Shown here in pieces: positions 7,507-16,948 of a stretch of DNA of 64,000 nucleotides. The position numbers and the translations under genes were made by a program. Each line of letters begins with the position of its first letter. The first letter of the stretch is position 1. The stretch lies in contig NZ_FMYZ01000011.1 of the NCBI RefSeq assembly GCF_900101625.1, positions 62,001 through 126,000 on the forward strand, in the 5' to 3' direction. The notes under the pieces are model-generated. The model was given only the letters and a program-made list of their open reading frames with translations. It was not told the DNA's origin and ran no database searches. The stretch is from Cupriavidus sp. YR651 (GTDB taxonomy: Bacteria; Pseudomonadota; Gammaproteobacteria; Burkholderiales; Burkholderiaceae).

Positions 7507-9144
7507 ATGCCCACCGACTATGACACAGGCCTGACCCGCAATCCGGCCAACTTCGTGCCGCTTACGCCCATTGATTTCATCGCCCGCGCCGCCGAGGTTT
7601 ACGGTGGCCGCCTGGCGATCGTCCATGGATCGGTCCGCCAGAACTGGCGCGATACCTACGCACGTGCGCGCCGACTGGCGAGCGCGCTGACCAAGGCCGG
7701 TGTCGGCAAGGGCGATACGGTGGCGGCACTGTTACCCAATACGCCGGCTATGGTCGAGGCCCACTTCGGCGTGCCAATGGCCGGAGCGGTGCTCAATGCG
7801 ATGAACATCCGCCTCGACGCCGCCAATCTTGTGTTCATGCTGCGACACGGCGAGGCCAGAGTACTTCTGGCTGACACCGAGTTTGCCGAGATCGCCCGCC
7901 AGATGGCGCGTGAAGTTCGCGGACTGACGGTCATTGCCGTCGAGGATGCACTGGGCCCGCAGGCGGACGCGCCCTTCGGTGAGACCGACTACGAGACCTT
8001 TCTCGCCGGCGGCGACCCCGAGTTCGCGTGGCGGATGCCCGACGACGAGTGGGACGCCATCGCGCTGAACTACACCTCGGGCACCACCGGCGACCCCAAG
8101 GGCGTGGTCTACCACCATCGTGGCGCGGCGCTCAATGCCATCTCCAATATCCTCGAATGGGACCTGCCCAAGCACCCGGTCTACCTGTGGACCTTGCCGA
8201 TGTTCCACTGCAACGGCTGGTGCTTTCCGTGGACCATCGCCGCGCGCGCCGGGGTCAACGTCTGCCTGCGCAAGTTCGAGCCAAAGCTCGTGTTCGACCT
8301 GATGCGTGCCGAGGGCGTGACACATTACTGCGCCGCCCCCATCGTCCACGCGGCTCTCGCCAACGCGCCGCTGCCGATGCGTGAAGGCCTGCGCGGACCG
8401 GTGCGCGGCATGGTGGCCGGCGCACCGCCGCCGGCGGCAGTGCTTGCGCAGATCGAAGAGATGGGGTTCGAGCTGACCCACTCGTACGGACTGACGGAGG
8501 TGTACGGCCCGGCGGCAGTCTGCGCCGAGCAGGAAGGCTGGCAAACGCTGTCGCCCGACGAGCGCGCCGTCCGCAAGGCGCGCCAGGGCGTGCGCTACCA
8601 CCTGCAAGCGCGGGTCGCGGTGCTCGATCCGGCCTCCATGCAGGCAGTGCCAAACGACGGCGAGACCATTGGCGAAATCATGTTCCGCGGCAACATCTGC
8701 ATGAAGGGCTACCTGAAGAATGACCGCGCCACGCGCGATGCCTTTGCCGGCGGCTGGTTCCATACCGGAGATTTGGGTGTCGCGATGCCGGATGGCTATA
8801 TCAAGATCAAGGACCGCAGCAAGGACATCGTGATCTCCGGCGGCGAGAACATCTCAAGTGTCGAGGTCGAGGACGCCCTCTACCGACACCCAAGCGTGCT
8901 GGCGGCCGCCGTGGTCGCCCAGCCCGACCCGAAGTGGGGCGAGACGCCATGTGCCTTCGTCGAACTGAAGGACGGCGCCACCACCACCGCCGAGGCACTG
9001 ATCGAGCACTGCCGGGCACTGCTGGCGCACTACAAGGTGCCCAGGGCCGTGCATTTCTGCAAGCTGCCCAAGACCTCGACCGGAAAGATCCAGAAGTTCG
9101 AGCTGCGCAAGCGGGTGGGGTCAAACGCGGCCATTGATGTCTGA
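7507..9144 (+). CDS. AMP-forming acyl-CoA synthetase
   Basis: 545 residues from the ATG at 7507, with AGGAG 6 nt upstream; longer in-frame starts upstream lack family homology. ANL-superfamily motifs appear in order: LNYTSGTTGDPKGVVYHH (phosphate loop), HSYGLTEVYGP, GWFHTGDLGVAMPDGYIKIKDRSKD (hinge) and STGKIQKFELR (catalytic Lys). It activates a carboxylic acid to acyl-AMP and then acyl-CoA. The overall pattern resembles AlkK/DmdB-type medium-chain or methylmercaptopropionyl ligases; the substrate is not determined. It is divergent from the Crp-like regulator. Confidence 0.93.
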   Translation: MPTDYDTGLTRNPANFVPLTPIDFIARAAEVYGGRLAIVHGSVRQNWRDTYARARRLASALTKAGVGKGDTVAALLPNTPAMVEAHFGVPMAGAVLNAMNIRLDAANLVFMLRHGEARVLLADTEFAEIARQMAREVRGLTVIAVEDALGPQADAPFGETDYETFLAGGDPEFAWRMPDDEWDAIALNYTSGTTGDPKGVVYHHRGAALNAISNILEWDLPKHPVYLWTLPMFHCNGWCFPWTIAARAGVNVCLRKFEPKLVFDLMRAEGVTHYCAAPIVHAALANAPLPMREGLRGPVRGMVAGAPPPAAVLAQIEEMGFELTHSYGLTEVYGPAAVCAEQEGWQTLSPDERAVRKARQGVRYHLQARVAVLDPASMQAVPNDGETIGEIMFRGNICMKGYLKNDRATRDAFAGGWFHTGDLGVAMPDGYIKIKDRSKDIVISGGENISSVEVEDALYRHPSVLAAAVVAQPDPKWGETPCAFVELKDGATTTAEALIEHCRALLAHYKVPRAVHFCKLPKTSTGKIQKFELRKRVGSNAAIDV

Positions 9145-9679
9145 GCGCGTACGCACGTGGGCCAAGACCGGGGCTAGCGATGGGTTGCGCAGCAAGCCGC
9201 TATGCGGGCGTTCCAAGTGGTCTGGTTCCAGGTGTCGTCGCTATCCCGGACGCTGTTCGTCAGCGTCATCCGTCGTACCACGTTCCATTTGTGGAGAACG
9301 CCCGGCCGCGCTTCTGCATGCCGTCAAGCGCGCGTTCGGCCTGCCGGAGTGTTGATTTGCCAATGGTCAGTCAGTGAACCCGAGGAGTTGCCTTGAAACG
9401 CTCGAACCGTTGGTCGCCAACGGTCGAAAGTTGCGCCACAGAGCTGACAATTCTGCGCCGCAGCTTCTACGATCATTACTTCGGCCGATGACGCATCCGA
9501 CGCGGCCCCAGTAGGAGGTCCATTTTTTGAGCAGGGCGGCCGAAGCGAGAAGGACGTCTCCGCACTTCTAGACCTAGAATTCCAGTAGAAAATAATTTAC
9601 ATTAACTTTCTACCAGCAAATCAGGCCGGCTGGAAATCACATACGCTGAATCCTGTTAAATTTCAGTCACTTAGGAAAA
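9145..9679. other. Gene-free junction between metabolic block and integrase
   Basis: There is no credible coding frame. The first ~350 bp are GC-rich like the left side. The last ~120 bp (about 9560-9680) turn AT-rich just before the integrase start. No clear direct repeat or tRNA end is visible. Confidence 0.5.
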
Positions 9680-11215
9680 ATGGGAACGAGTGAGGATCGC
9701 GACGCTCTTGCGGCCACAAAGTTGACTCGAACCGAGTTCGCCGTCGTGCGTGCCTATGCCCAAGGGATGCGTCCCCAGGACATCGCAACTCGTTATCTGC
9801 TCGATCCTGACGAGGACGAGGCATTGACCGAGCACCAGGCTATCGCTCGTATCCTGGTCCTGCGGGACAGGTTGGTCCAGTTTGCTTTACAGCACAATCG
9901 GCCAGACATCGCAGAGATGTTTGAGGCACTTCGCGGTCGGTCTGACGTCGGGATGTCGCGCCGCGTCGATGCCCTATCCTCCCTCGAAACTCTGGGCCAG
10001 AGCAGGCCTATGCTCGGCCATGAAGTTCACCTCTGGTTTAGCGCTAGCTTGGCGCGACGTCTCACCGCGGCAGGCGTCCGGCACCTGGCCGACCTAGCAC
10101 GTCTTGCGAATAAGCGAGGGACCAGCTGGTGGCGAAGTGTGCCGCGAATTGGGCCGAAGTCGGCAGAAATTATCACGCGGTGGCTGTTGCAGGCTTGGCC
10201 GGCCGGCGAGGTCCGTCTTCTCGAACCCTATGTCGTCGCCCCTTCGGATCTCACTCGACGAGAGGCGATTCGACCGATCATGCTTGGGCCAGAAATGGCC
10301 TATCCAGTGCCACTTGAACACATGCGGTCCATTTCCGCGGACGTTGAGCAGTCGGACCTCGTGCTGGTAAGAGAATGGTTGTCAGGCAAGTCTCCTACCG
10401 GTCACACATTCAAGAGCTACCGGCGGGAAGCAGAGCGCGTATTGCTCTGGGCCGCTCGCCAGAGACTTCGCTTAGCGGACCTTGATGAACAGGCACTGAA
10501 GGGGTATGAGACATTTCTCGCTGATCCTGCCCCGGCCTCGTTCTGGTGCGGCCCCGCAAGCTCGCGCAATCTCGCGCACTGGCGCCCGTTCGAAGGACCA
10601 CTTTCCTCAAGCTCATCTGCAGCGGCGTTGCGGGTCGTTCTTGTCTTGCTGAGGTCGTTGCATAAGAGCGGGCATCTGAAACGCGCGCCGAAGGCAATAA
10701 CACGAAAGGCAGTTCCAGAACGCCCCCAAACTTCGGAAGTCCAGAAGGAGCACATCGATAACTTCTTGGCTTGGCTCGGGAGCGCTGGATCTTTCCAAAC
10801 GGATGCGGCGCGGGCAACGGCTCTGCTCATTCGGGACGGATTCAAGCTCAGTGGACTACCTCGACTGACTTGCGGAGACTTGCTGACGGAGCCCGCGGAA
10901 GTAGCGGCCGTTGGCCGATCGAACGACGCAGGTGTGCCGAATCAAAAGGCCTCATTCGAAGCCCTTTCGGCGCTTAGGCAACACTGGGCAACACGACAAA
11001 TCGATCCGGCGTTCTCGGCGACACTACCCGCGCTCGCGCCCGGGATCTTCCCCCCCACGCGCCGTGGACGATCAAAGCAACAATCAGAAACACCCCAAGG
11101 CTACAGTGCAAGCGGCCTTGATCAGCTTCTTCGGACGACTTGGAAGGCGTACTGCCGCTCCGAAGGGTGCGAACTTCCGCCATTCACACCCAAGTCAATT
11201 CGTACCGCAACGTAG
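9680..11215 (+). CDS. DUF3701-type phage-integrase-family protein, C-terminally truncated
   Basis: 511 residues. The N-terminal ~90 residues (LTRTEFAVVRAYAQGMRPQDIATRYL) match the DUF3701 segment that precedes some Burkholderiaceae tyrosine recombinases. Residues ~225-345 look like a SAM-like core-binding domain (VREWLSGKSPTGHTFKSYRREAERVLLWA). The catalytic domain begins but is degraded. The box-I region reads RDGFKLSGLPRLTCGD, with Lys where the catalytic Arg is expected. The frame stops at FTPKSIRTAT, where HxxR, the later His/Trp and the nucleophilic Tyr should follow. It is probably inactive and lies at the border of the plasmid maintenance region. Confidence 0.7.
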   Translation: MGTSEDRDALAATKLTRTEFAVVRAYAQGMRPQDIATRYLLDPDEDEALTEHQAIARILVLRDRLVQFALQHNRPDIAEMFEALRGRSDVGMSRRVDALSSLETLGQSRPMLGHEVHLWFSASLARRLTAAGVRHLADLARLANKRGTSWWRSVPRIGPKSAEIITRWLLQAWPAGEVRLLEPYVVAPSDLTRREAIRPIMLGPEMAYPVPLEHMRSISADVEQSDLVLVREWLSGKSPTGHTFKSYRREAERVLLWAARQRLRLADLDEQALKGYETFLADPAPASFWCGPASSRNLAHWRPFEGPLSSSSSAAALRVVLVLLRSLHKSGHLKRAPKAITRKAVPERPQTSEVQKEHIDNFLAWLGSAGSFQTDAARATALLIRDGFKLSGLPRLTCGDLLTEPAEVAAVGRSNDAGVPNQKASFEALSALRQHWATRQIDPAFSATLPALAPGIFPPTRRGRSKQQSETPQGYSASGLDQLLRTTWKAYCRSEGCELPPFTPKSIRTAT

Positions 11216-11940
11216 CCTTCGAAGCCTATCGGCGCTCGTTCCCTTAGCGCCAGATTGCCATCCATATCAAGCCCCCCGCGATCCCCGGTTGCAGGCCTCA
11301 GCCCCAAGTAGCGGTCGACGCTCTCCCGACGCCGTCGTAGCTTAGAGGACGAATTTCCTCGTCGAAGTCCTTTTTTGGCGTGGTGCCACATCAAAGACTC
11401 CCATCAAGGTCGACCGCAAATGACACTGTGGTGAGCATTCCCCCGTACAAAAGAGATACTTTCTTTGTCGTACATTTGTTAAGAAACCGCCCGCTGGCGC
11501 AGAACCGCCTGGAACGGATTGATCGGCGATTCAGCGGCAAGGGCATGGAAGTGTTGGGTGTTGCGTAACCAGTGCGTACGAATTGATTCAGTAAAGCGCT
11601 GCGCATTCGTCTCCCGATGCACGACCCGCTATGCCACTACCGATTAGGTCCCGCGCATGTTCGCAATGCAAACCGTGCGGAAAGTGGACGTAGGGGGGGG
11701 GGAATTGAGCTAGCCCCTCCCCGTTTGTAAAGTTTGAGCTGCAACGCAGCTATGCGATAGCGGCAGGTTAGTGGAATGAATTTTATAGAAAATTGCGATA
11801 TTTTTTAATCGAATTACATCATGCTAACGGATGCGTGGAGAGAGCGCAGTTTTGCAGAAACCTGTCGCGCACTGTCTATGCACGGCAAAGCAACGACCAC
11901 AAACCTGTAGCCCTTCTCGCCAGCGCTACACCTCGCGAAC
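11216..11940. other. Non-coding stretch between integrase fragment and parS cluster
   Basis: I see no convincing gene; short frames here lack start signals or family features. It includes a run of ten Gs at 11693-11702 and an AT-rich block at about 11770-11830. Confidence 0.5.
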
Positions 11941-12609
11941 GCTTTCAAGCATGAAAGTACTCACGAACGGCGCTTTTTCGTTACCACGTGCGACCGGAAT
12001 TCGCTGCTGGTATTGCTGGTGTGCCGCGACTCACACGCGCAAAAAATCTCGTGGCACGTCAACGAAAACTCTCATTATTACTCTCCGTACGCGGAGCGTT
12101 GTGGGATACAAATCTGGGAAGCCAGGAAGGCTGGATTGAGCTGACCACATTGACTTTCAAGCTTGAAAGTCCCACGACATGTTCGCGCGTTCACCTGGAC
12201 GGGCCAACACAAGTTCTCCGCTCGGGGGATCTTCTCGGGCGTGTTAGCGGACTTTCAAGCTTGAAAACGAGCCATCCCAAGAGGTGCCGCCTGAATGGTC
12301 ACACAAACACTTCGACCTCGCTTAGTTTCGGGGAAAGGACAGTGCAGCCGTCGTAACGCCATTCGCGCAGGGAACTTACCCGGCAAAAAATTTCGCCACC
12401 CTGGCCGGCGTACGTTTCTTGTTTTGCAAATCACCTCGACGCACGCGAACCAACTTTCAAGCATGAAAGTGGCCGCTCCATAGAACTGGCAGATAACAGC
12501 CGCCCTACGGAAGCCTCGCGCGGTGGATACCCACTTTCATGCTTGAAAGTCAGACCCAGGGCAAGCACGTCCACGCGGCGAAGCGACGACTACTTTCACG
12601 CGTGAAAGC
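11941..12609. repeat. parS: parS-like centromere: six copies of an 18-bp palindrome
   Basis: Near-identical palindromes with consensus ACTTTCAAGCTTGAAAGT lie at 11941-11958, 12153-12170, 12251-12268, 12453-12470, 12533-12550 and 12592-12609. The central dinucleotides vary (AAGCTT, AAGCAT, ATGCTT, ACGCGT) while CTTTC/GAAAG arms are kept. Sites 1, 3 and 6 each have one or two outer mismatches. The TTTCA-core-TGAAA style resembles canonical parS (TGTTTCACGTGAAACA). The cluster ends about 170 bp before parA and is the expected loading site for the adjacent ParB. No gene is evident between the sites. Confidence 0.85.
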
Positions 12610-12782
12610 GGCCTGCGAACCGAGAGATCACATATCGAGGGGCAAGTGTGGGCGTGGCGCATCAGCAACAGTTCGAGCGATACCACTGGTATTTGAACAA
12701 AAATGCGTCTATCACAGTACGACTGTTGAGTCTTTACTTTAAAAGTGTGATATTTTTCTTAAATATATTTTAAGGAAACAAA

Positions 12783-13493
12783 ATGCCAGCTCATATCGTT
12801 ACGGTGTTTAACCAGAAGGGAGGATGCGGAAAGACCATGGTCTCGATGCAACTTTCTGCCAGCCTTGCACTTCGTGGACTTAGAACGCTGTTAGTCGATA
12901 TGGATAAGCAAGGTACCAGCACCATATGGGCAGGACAGGGAGGAATAGACAATCCCTATCCCGCAAGTGTGATGAGCCTGGCGCCACTTCGGGAAAAGAT
13001 GATTAGCGAAGTCGCGAAGCACGCCGAAAATCACGACTTCATCGTCATCGATTGCCCGCCGGCTATTGAGTCGTCGATCCCATGGGCGGCACTGAATATT
13101 TCTGATATCGCACTGATACCGGTGATCCCGCTAATGGACAACGTGTGGGCTAGCAGGGAAGCCAAGGAACTGGCCAGGCGGGCCCTCGATGAGAACCCGA
13201 CATTGCAAACATACTGCGTTCCGTCGATGTCACGAAGAGGCAATGTGTTCAAAGCTTGCACAGAAATACTGCAGGACGACACGCAGATTCCCCTGTTGGA
13301 CACTGGGTTGCAGCAACGAAACGCCTATGGTGAGTCTCAAATGTTCGGCCTCAGCGTCCACGGCGTATCGGGCGCATCTGCAGCGGTCAAGGAGGTAGAG
13401 GCGCTGACGGACGTAGTCCTTACGAAACTCGGCGTGGCCATCAGCAAGAAGCCAGCCAAATCAAAGATTGCTAAGCAGAAGGAGGCAGCCTAA
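12783..13493 (+). CDS. parA: ParA-family partition ATPase
   Basis: 236 residues. The deviant Walker A box is in TVFNQKGGCGKTMVSMQL, Walker B in DFIVIDCPPAIES. There is no N-terminal HTH, so it is a short (type Ib-like) ParA that moves on the nucleoid rather than a self-repressing type Ia protein. AAGGAAAC gives the ribosome site. It overlaps parB by the stop codon (TAATG) and follows the six parS-like palindromes, completing a type I ParABS system. Confidence 0.93.
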   Translation: MPAHIVTVFNQKGGCGKTMVSMQLSASLALRGLRTLLVDMDKQGTSTIWAGQGGIDNPYPASVMSLAPLREKMISEVAKHAENHDFIVIDCPPAIESSIPWAALNISDIALIPVIPLMDNVWASREAKELARRALDENPTLQTYCVPSMSRRGNVFKACTEILQDDTQIPLLDTGLQQRNAYGESQMFGLSVHGVSGASAAVKEVEALTDVVLTKLGVAISKKPAKSKIAKQKEAA

Positions 13494-14530
13494 TGGCAAA
13501 CAAGCTCGAAATGATGCGTCAGCAAGCGACCAAGGCACTATCAGCCGCACCTCCAGCCGATCGCTTCGCGCGTGCTCAGGCGCTCGTTGAAAGGCAGCCG
13601 AATGGGTTCGCTGAGAAGCAACCCGACGTGCCGAGAGAACCCTCAAGTGGGCAAGCCTCGCAGGAAATCCTGGCAGAGCCTGCACAAATTCACCTCGTGA
13701 CCTCCGCCCCTACGACTCGTGAAAGCGACGAGCCGTACTATGAGGAAACGGATATCAGTCTCATCGACGAGAATCCGTTTAATGCACGGCGCCTCTATCG
13801 GCCTGAGCGCGTGCACGAGTTAGCTGAGAGTATCCGTGCCGACGGCCAACTTGTCCCTGGGATTGCAACCGTCCGCGATGGGCGCAGGGTCCTTGCAGGG
13901 GGCCATTATCGGTATCGTGCTTTGAAGGTGGCGGGGAAAACCCGGATGAAGCTTCTGGTACATCCGGATCTCAGCGACCAGCAACTCTATCAACTGTCAT
14001 ACAAGGAAAACGCTGAACGTGAACAGCAATCGCCATTGGACAACGCGTTAGCCTGGCGATCCCTTATAGACCAGGGCACCTACTCGAGCGAGTCAGCTAT
14101 TGCAGAAGTCACCGGCATGTCGTTGCCTAACGTCAACAAGACTTTGGCGATTCTCAAACTGACGGAAGGCGTGCTTGATATCGTGAAAGAGCGACCCGAA
14201 CCGTTTGCTCTCTCGACTCTCTACCAACTCACACTGCTTGAGCGAGCGGCGGGGTTCCAAGTCGCGACTGCAATGGCGGTAAAGATAAGGGACGAAGTAG
14301 CGGTCTGCCGAGACGTGGAAGAGGCTAGGGCGCGCTATGAGAACAAGCCGGCTCGAAAACAGAAGGAAACATCCCGCCAGCACCGCTTGCTTGGCGCAGA
14401 CGGTCAGCCTCTCGGAGTTCTGAAAGACTGGGACTCAGGGAAAGTGACTTTCGAAGTCACGCTTCTGGATCCGGTGCGGCGACAGGCACTGGTCGACGAA
14501 CTGAAAGCTAGGTTCGCGTCGGGTCAATGA
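13493..14530 (+). CDS. parB: ParB-family partition protein
   Basis: 345 residues. The ParB/Srx N-domain reads ISLIDENPFNARRLY, then SIRADGQLVPGIATVRDGRRVLAGGHYRYRALK; GGHYRYRA occupies the place of the CTP-binding GERRxRA box. KENAEREQQSPLDNA matches the ENxxR-type motif. An HTH (AIAEVTGMSLPNVNKTLAILKL) follows, with a basic C-terminal dimerisation region. It binds the palindrome cluster upstream of parA and spreads as a CTP clamp. It starts in the parA stop codon (TAATG). Confidence 0.92.
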   Translation: MANKLEMMRQQATKALSAAPPADRFARAQALVERQPNGFAEKQPDVPREPSSGQASQEILAEPAQIHLVTSAPTTRESDEPYYEETDISLIDENPFNARRLYRPERVHELAESIRADGQLVPGIATVRDGRRVLAGGHYRYRALKVAGKTRMKLLVHPDLSDQQLYQLSYKENAEREQQSPLDNALAWRSLIDQGTYSSESAIAEVTGMSLPNVNKTLAILKLTEGVLDIVKERPEPFALSTLYQLTLLERAAGFQVATAMAVKIRDEVAVCRDVEEARARYENKPARKQKETSRQHRLLGADGQPLGVLKDWDSGKVTFEVTLLDPVRRQALVDELKARFASGQ

Positions 14531-14540
14531 CCCATTTGCT

Positions 14541-14558
14541 CGGGGCCACTCGGCCCCG
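14541..14558 (+). terminator. Hairpin after parB
   Basis: CGGGGCC-ACTC-GGCCCCG forms a perfect 7-bp stem 10 bp after the parB stop. It has no T-run, so it may be a weak terminator or an mRNA-stabilising hairpin. Confidence 0.45.
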
Positions 14559-14731
14559 ACGCTATTACCCTGATCGCCGTGGGCAGTGAAATTGCCCATG
14601 TTCCCCAAAGTCGTTTCTTCAAGCGCAGGTCAGAGGCTCCAGACCCCCGCCAACCTCCGTCAATCTCTGCTCCCATTTCTATTCACCTTGGTTTGCGAAG
14701 GTGTCGTCATAGTGCCGAACGTGTTTAAGTG

Positions 14732-15428
14732 CTTTAGTAAACACTGTAAACCCTTTAGTAAACCTTTAGGGCAACCTAACCTCATGATCTGAAAGGGGTT
14801 TCCGGTCTCCAGGTGAAGCCTGTTGGGGCATAGGTGAAGACCGTTAGGGGATAAGGGTTGTGGATTTGGGGATGAGGTGAACTCGTCTGAGGCGAAAGGG
14901 CTGTGGATTTGGGGCCGAGGTGAACGTATTTGAGGTAAGTGCGGTGCAATGCCTAAGGTGAACGTTATTGAGGCGCCTGAAGGTGAATAGTTTTGGGGCT
15001 TAGGTGCCTATGGTTCCACAAAGGGCTAGTAAGGTGAACACCGTTGGGGAAATCCGTAGGTGAAAGTTTTTGGGGCCCCTATCGACCAGATTGCCCTGCA
15101 AGGCAAGCCGGACGGCTAAGGTGAACTGTTTTGAGGGCTGCGAAGGTGAACGAATTTGGGGTGTTTTTGGTTTGCGAGCACTCACTTATCTCTCCTTTTC
15201 CTCTTCAGGTGAAAGCATTTGGGGAGTGAAGGGTGAATGCCGTTGGGGACCAGACACGTGCGGAAGCTCATGCGATTGATGATTGAGCGAAACCTACCCA
15301 ATAACATTCACCTTTCGACGCCGACGCTCCCCAAAAGACATACCCTTGCACCCTCCTTTTCACCCGTTACCTCGAAAGGTGAAGGAATTTAGGTAGCTTT
15401 CAAAGGTCCTGGGTGAACGTTTTTGGGG
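14732..15428. repeat. oriV: Iteron-type replication origin (oriV)
   Basis: About 14 copies of an 18-bp iteron, consensus AGGTGAANNNNNTTGGGG, start at 14811, 14832, 14875, 14918, 14956, 14981, 15032, 15058, 15119, 15144, 15207, 15231, 15377 and 15411. One inverted copy is at 15296-15313 and a half copy at 15521. Spacing is irregular (21 to ~146 bp). Two TTTAGTAAAC direct repeats (14733-14742, 14754-14763) lie in a relatively AT-rich patch in front. TGTGGATTTGGGG is repeated 43 bp apart at about 14860 and 14903. No perfect DnaA box is seen. Rep encoded just downstream should bind the iterons. No gene is present between 14531 and 15574. Confidence 0.85.
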
Positions 15429-15574
15429 AGCATCCTCTTTCAGGACACGTTGTAGCCGCCTGATTCAGAAGAACTTTCGCCTCCCCGCAACTCCGTTGGA
15501 AAACTGCACTTCATCTTGATAGGTGAACAATACACGTCTAAGATTTCACCCATCCAAGTAACGGAAAAGTAGAG

Positions 15575-16882
15575 ATGGCACGAGCTAAGGCGGCGCCCAG
15601 GGGCTCCCAGATTGCACTGTTTCAACAGCCTGAGGTGCCGGAGCCGTTTAAGAAGGCCGTACAAGCCATTCACGTGTCGCCCGTTGGTGGAGCCCTGACA
15701 CTGCAGCAACGACGGCTGTTTAACGCCCTCATCAAGAACGCGATTGAGCACCGGCTCGGCCAGGCGGGGTCAGCGGACACGTTTCAGATCTCGATTCCTG
15801 AGATGATGTCGAACCTCGCGCTGACCACTAAAGACACCGGCTACATCAAGGAGACTGCGAAGTCTTTGATGCGCACAGTTGTCGATTGGGATCAGCTAAA
15901 CAGCGATGGGACGGCAACATGGACTGGTTCTACGCTGCTGGCTGGGGCGAAGATTACGGGTTCCCTGCTTTCTTACTCGTTTGCTCCGCAGATTAGGGAG
16001 GAGCTGCTGAATCCAGAGCGGTACGCAATGATTGATATGCGCATCGCAAAGCTTTTTCGCCGGGCGCATTCATTGGCTCTTTGGGAGAACACAGTTCGGT
16101 ACGAGCGCGTGGGACTTACCGCGCGGATTCCGCTCGGGGTATTTCGGAACCTAATCCTGGGCCGGGAAGAGAGCGAGACGAAGTACAAGGAATACAAGAT
16201 CTTTAAGCGCGCAGTACTCAATCCTTGTATCGCGGAGATCTGCGAAGTCTCTGATCATAACCTTGAGCTCATCGAGCACAAGATCGGGCGATCCGTTGCC
16301 GACCTGCAATTCAAGATCACGCGGAAGGAACAAGCAGTACAAGACGATGCTGGGAGCAGTGAACTTACGCAGGCGATGGTGAAGCTTGGTTTGCCATTGA
16401 GCGAGGCTCGTAAGCTCGCTAAGACGCATAGTTCTGAATCCCTGCGTGAGGCATTGGCATATGTTCGCGCAAGGCTCGCGAAGAAGAACTCGCCGGCCGT
16501 CGATAATATCCCAGCCTACTTCCGCAAGACGCTTGCAGAAGCTTGGGGCCGCGGAATGACGACAGAAGAAGCTCCTGAGACCAATGAAAGAACTGCGGAG
16601 CCGAAAGCGAAGTCGGCCGCGGAAGCGATAGAGCGCTATATAGCCGCTCGTCTGCCAGTGGCGCAGGAGTACTTCGGTGAGCTCTCGGCGGAAGAGCAGT
16701 CGCCCTTGATAGATAGGTACAACGACCAGTGTGCCGCCGTAGACCTTCGGCTTGTTGCGAACAAGCGCCCGTCGAAATTGGCACAGACGAGCTTTTACAA
16801 ATGGCTTGCGGATGAGACTTGGGGCGCGCCCACTTCTGAGGACATCTTGTCCTATGTACTTACGGGCAAGGTCGCAGTCTAG
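15575..16882 (+). CDS. repA: Plasmid replication initiator, Rep_3/RepB-type (iteron-binding)
   Basis: 435 residues. Residues ~40-240 show the paired winged-helix fold of Rep_3 initiators: VSPVGGALTLQQRRLFNALIKNA, IPEMMSNLALTTKDTGYIKETAKSLM, IDMRIAKLFRRAHSLALWENTVRY and KIFKRAVLNPCIAEI. The C-terminal ~130 residues are charged and less conserved. It should bind the upstream iterons and recruit the host helicase. Copy-number control by iteron handcuffing and self-repression is known for the family. The AGAG before the ATG is a weak ribosome site. Confidence 0.9.
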   Translation: MARAKAAPRGSQIALFQQPEVPEPFKKAVQAIHVSPVGGALTLQQRRLFNALIKNAIEHRLGQAGSADTFQISIPEMMSNLALTTKDTGYIKETAKSLMRTVVDWDQLNSDGTATWTGSTLLAGAKITGSLLSYSFAPQIREELLNPERYAMIDMRIAKLFRRAHSLALWENTVRYERVGLTARIPLGVFRNLILGREESETKYKEYKIFKRAVLNPCIAEICEVSDHNLELIEHKIGRSVADLQFKITRKEQAVQDDAGSSELTQAMVKLGLPLSEARKLAKTHSSESLREALAYVRARLAKKNSPAVDNIPAYFRKTLAEAWGRGMTTEEAPETNERTAEPKAKSAAEAIERYIAARLPVAQEYFGELSAEEQSPLIDRYNDQCAAVDLRLVANKRPSKLAQTSFYKWLADETWGAPTSEDILSYVLTGKVAV

Positions 16883-16948
16883 TTCAGAAGGCCCCCAGGA
16901 GCGGCGTCGGCAGCCAGTCCTTGGCGCAAGTTAGGGCGAACTCATGCG

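Noticed and set aside
7732..8763. 343-codon open frame on the minus strand
   Set aside because: Antisense to the acyl-CoA synthetase, low-complexity His/Arg/Gly translation.
11693..11702. Runs of 9-10 Gs (also 30443-30451)
   Set aside because: Homopolymers of this length are prone to sequence error, and nothing near them depends on their length.
11941..12609. CRISPR-like array
   Set aside because: Repeats are palindromic, unevenly spaced and of parS type; there are no uniform spacers or cas genes.
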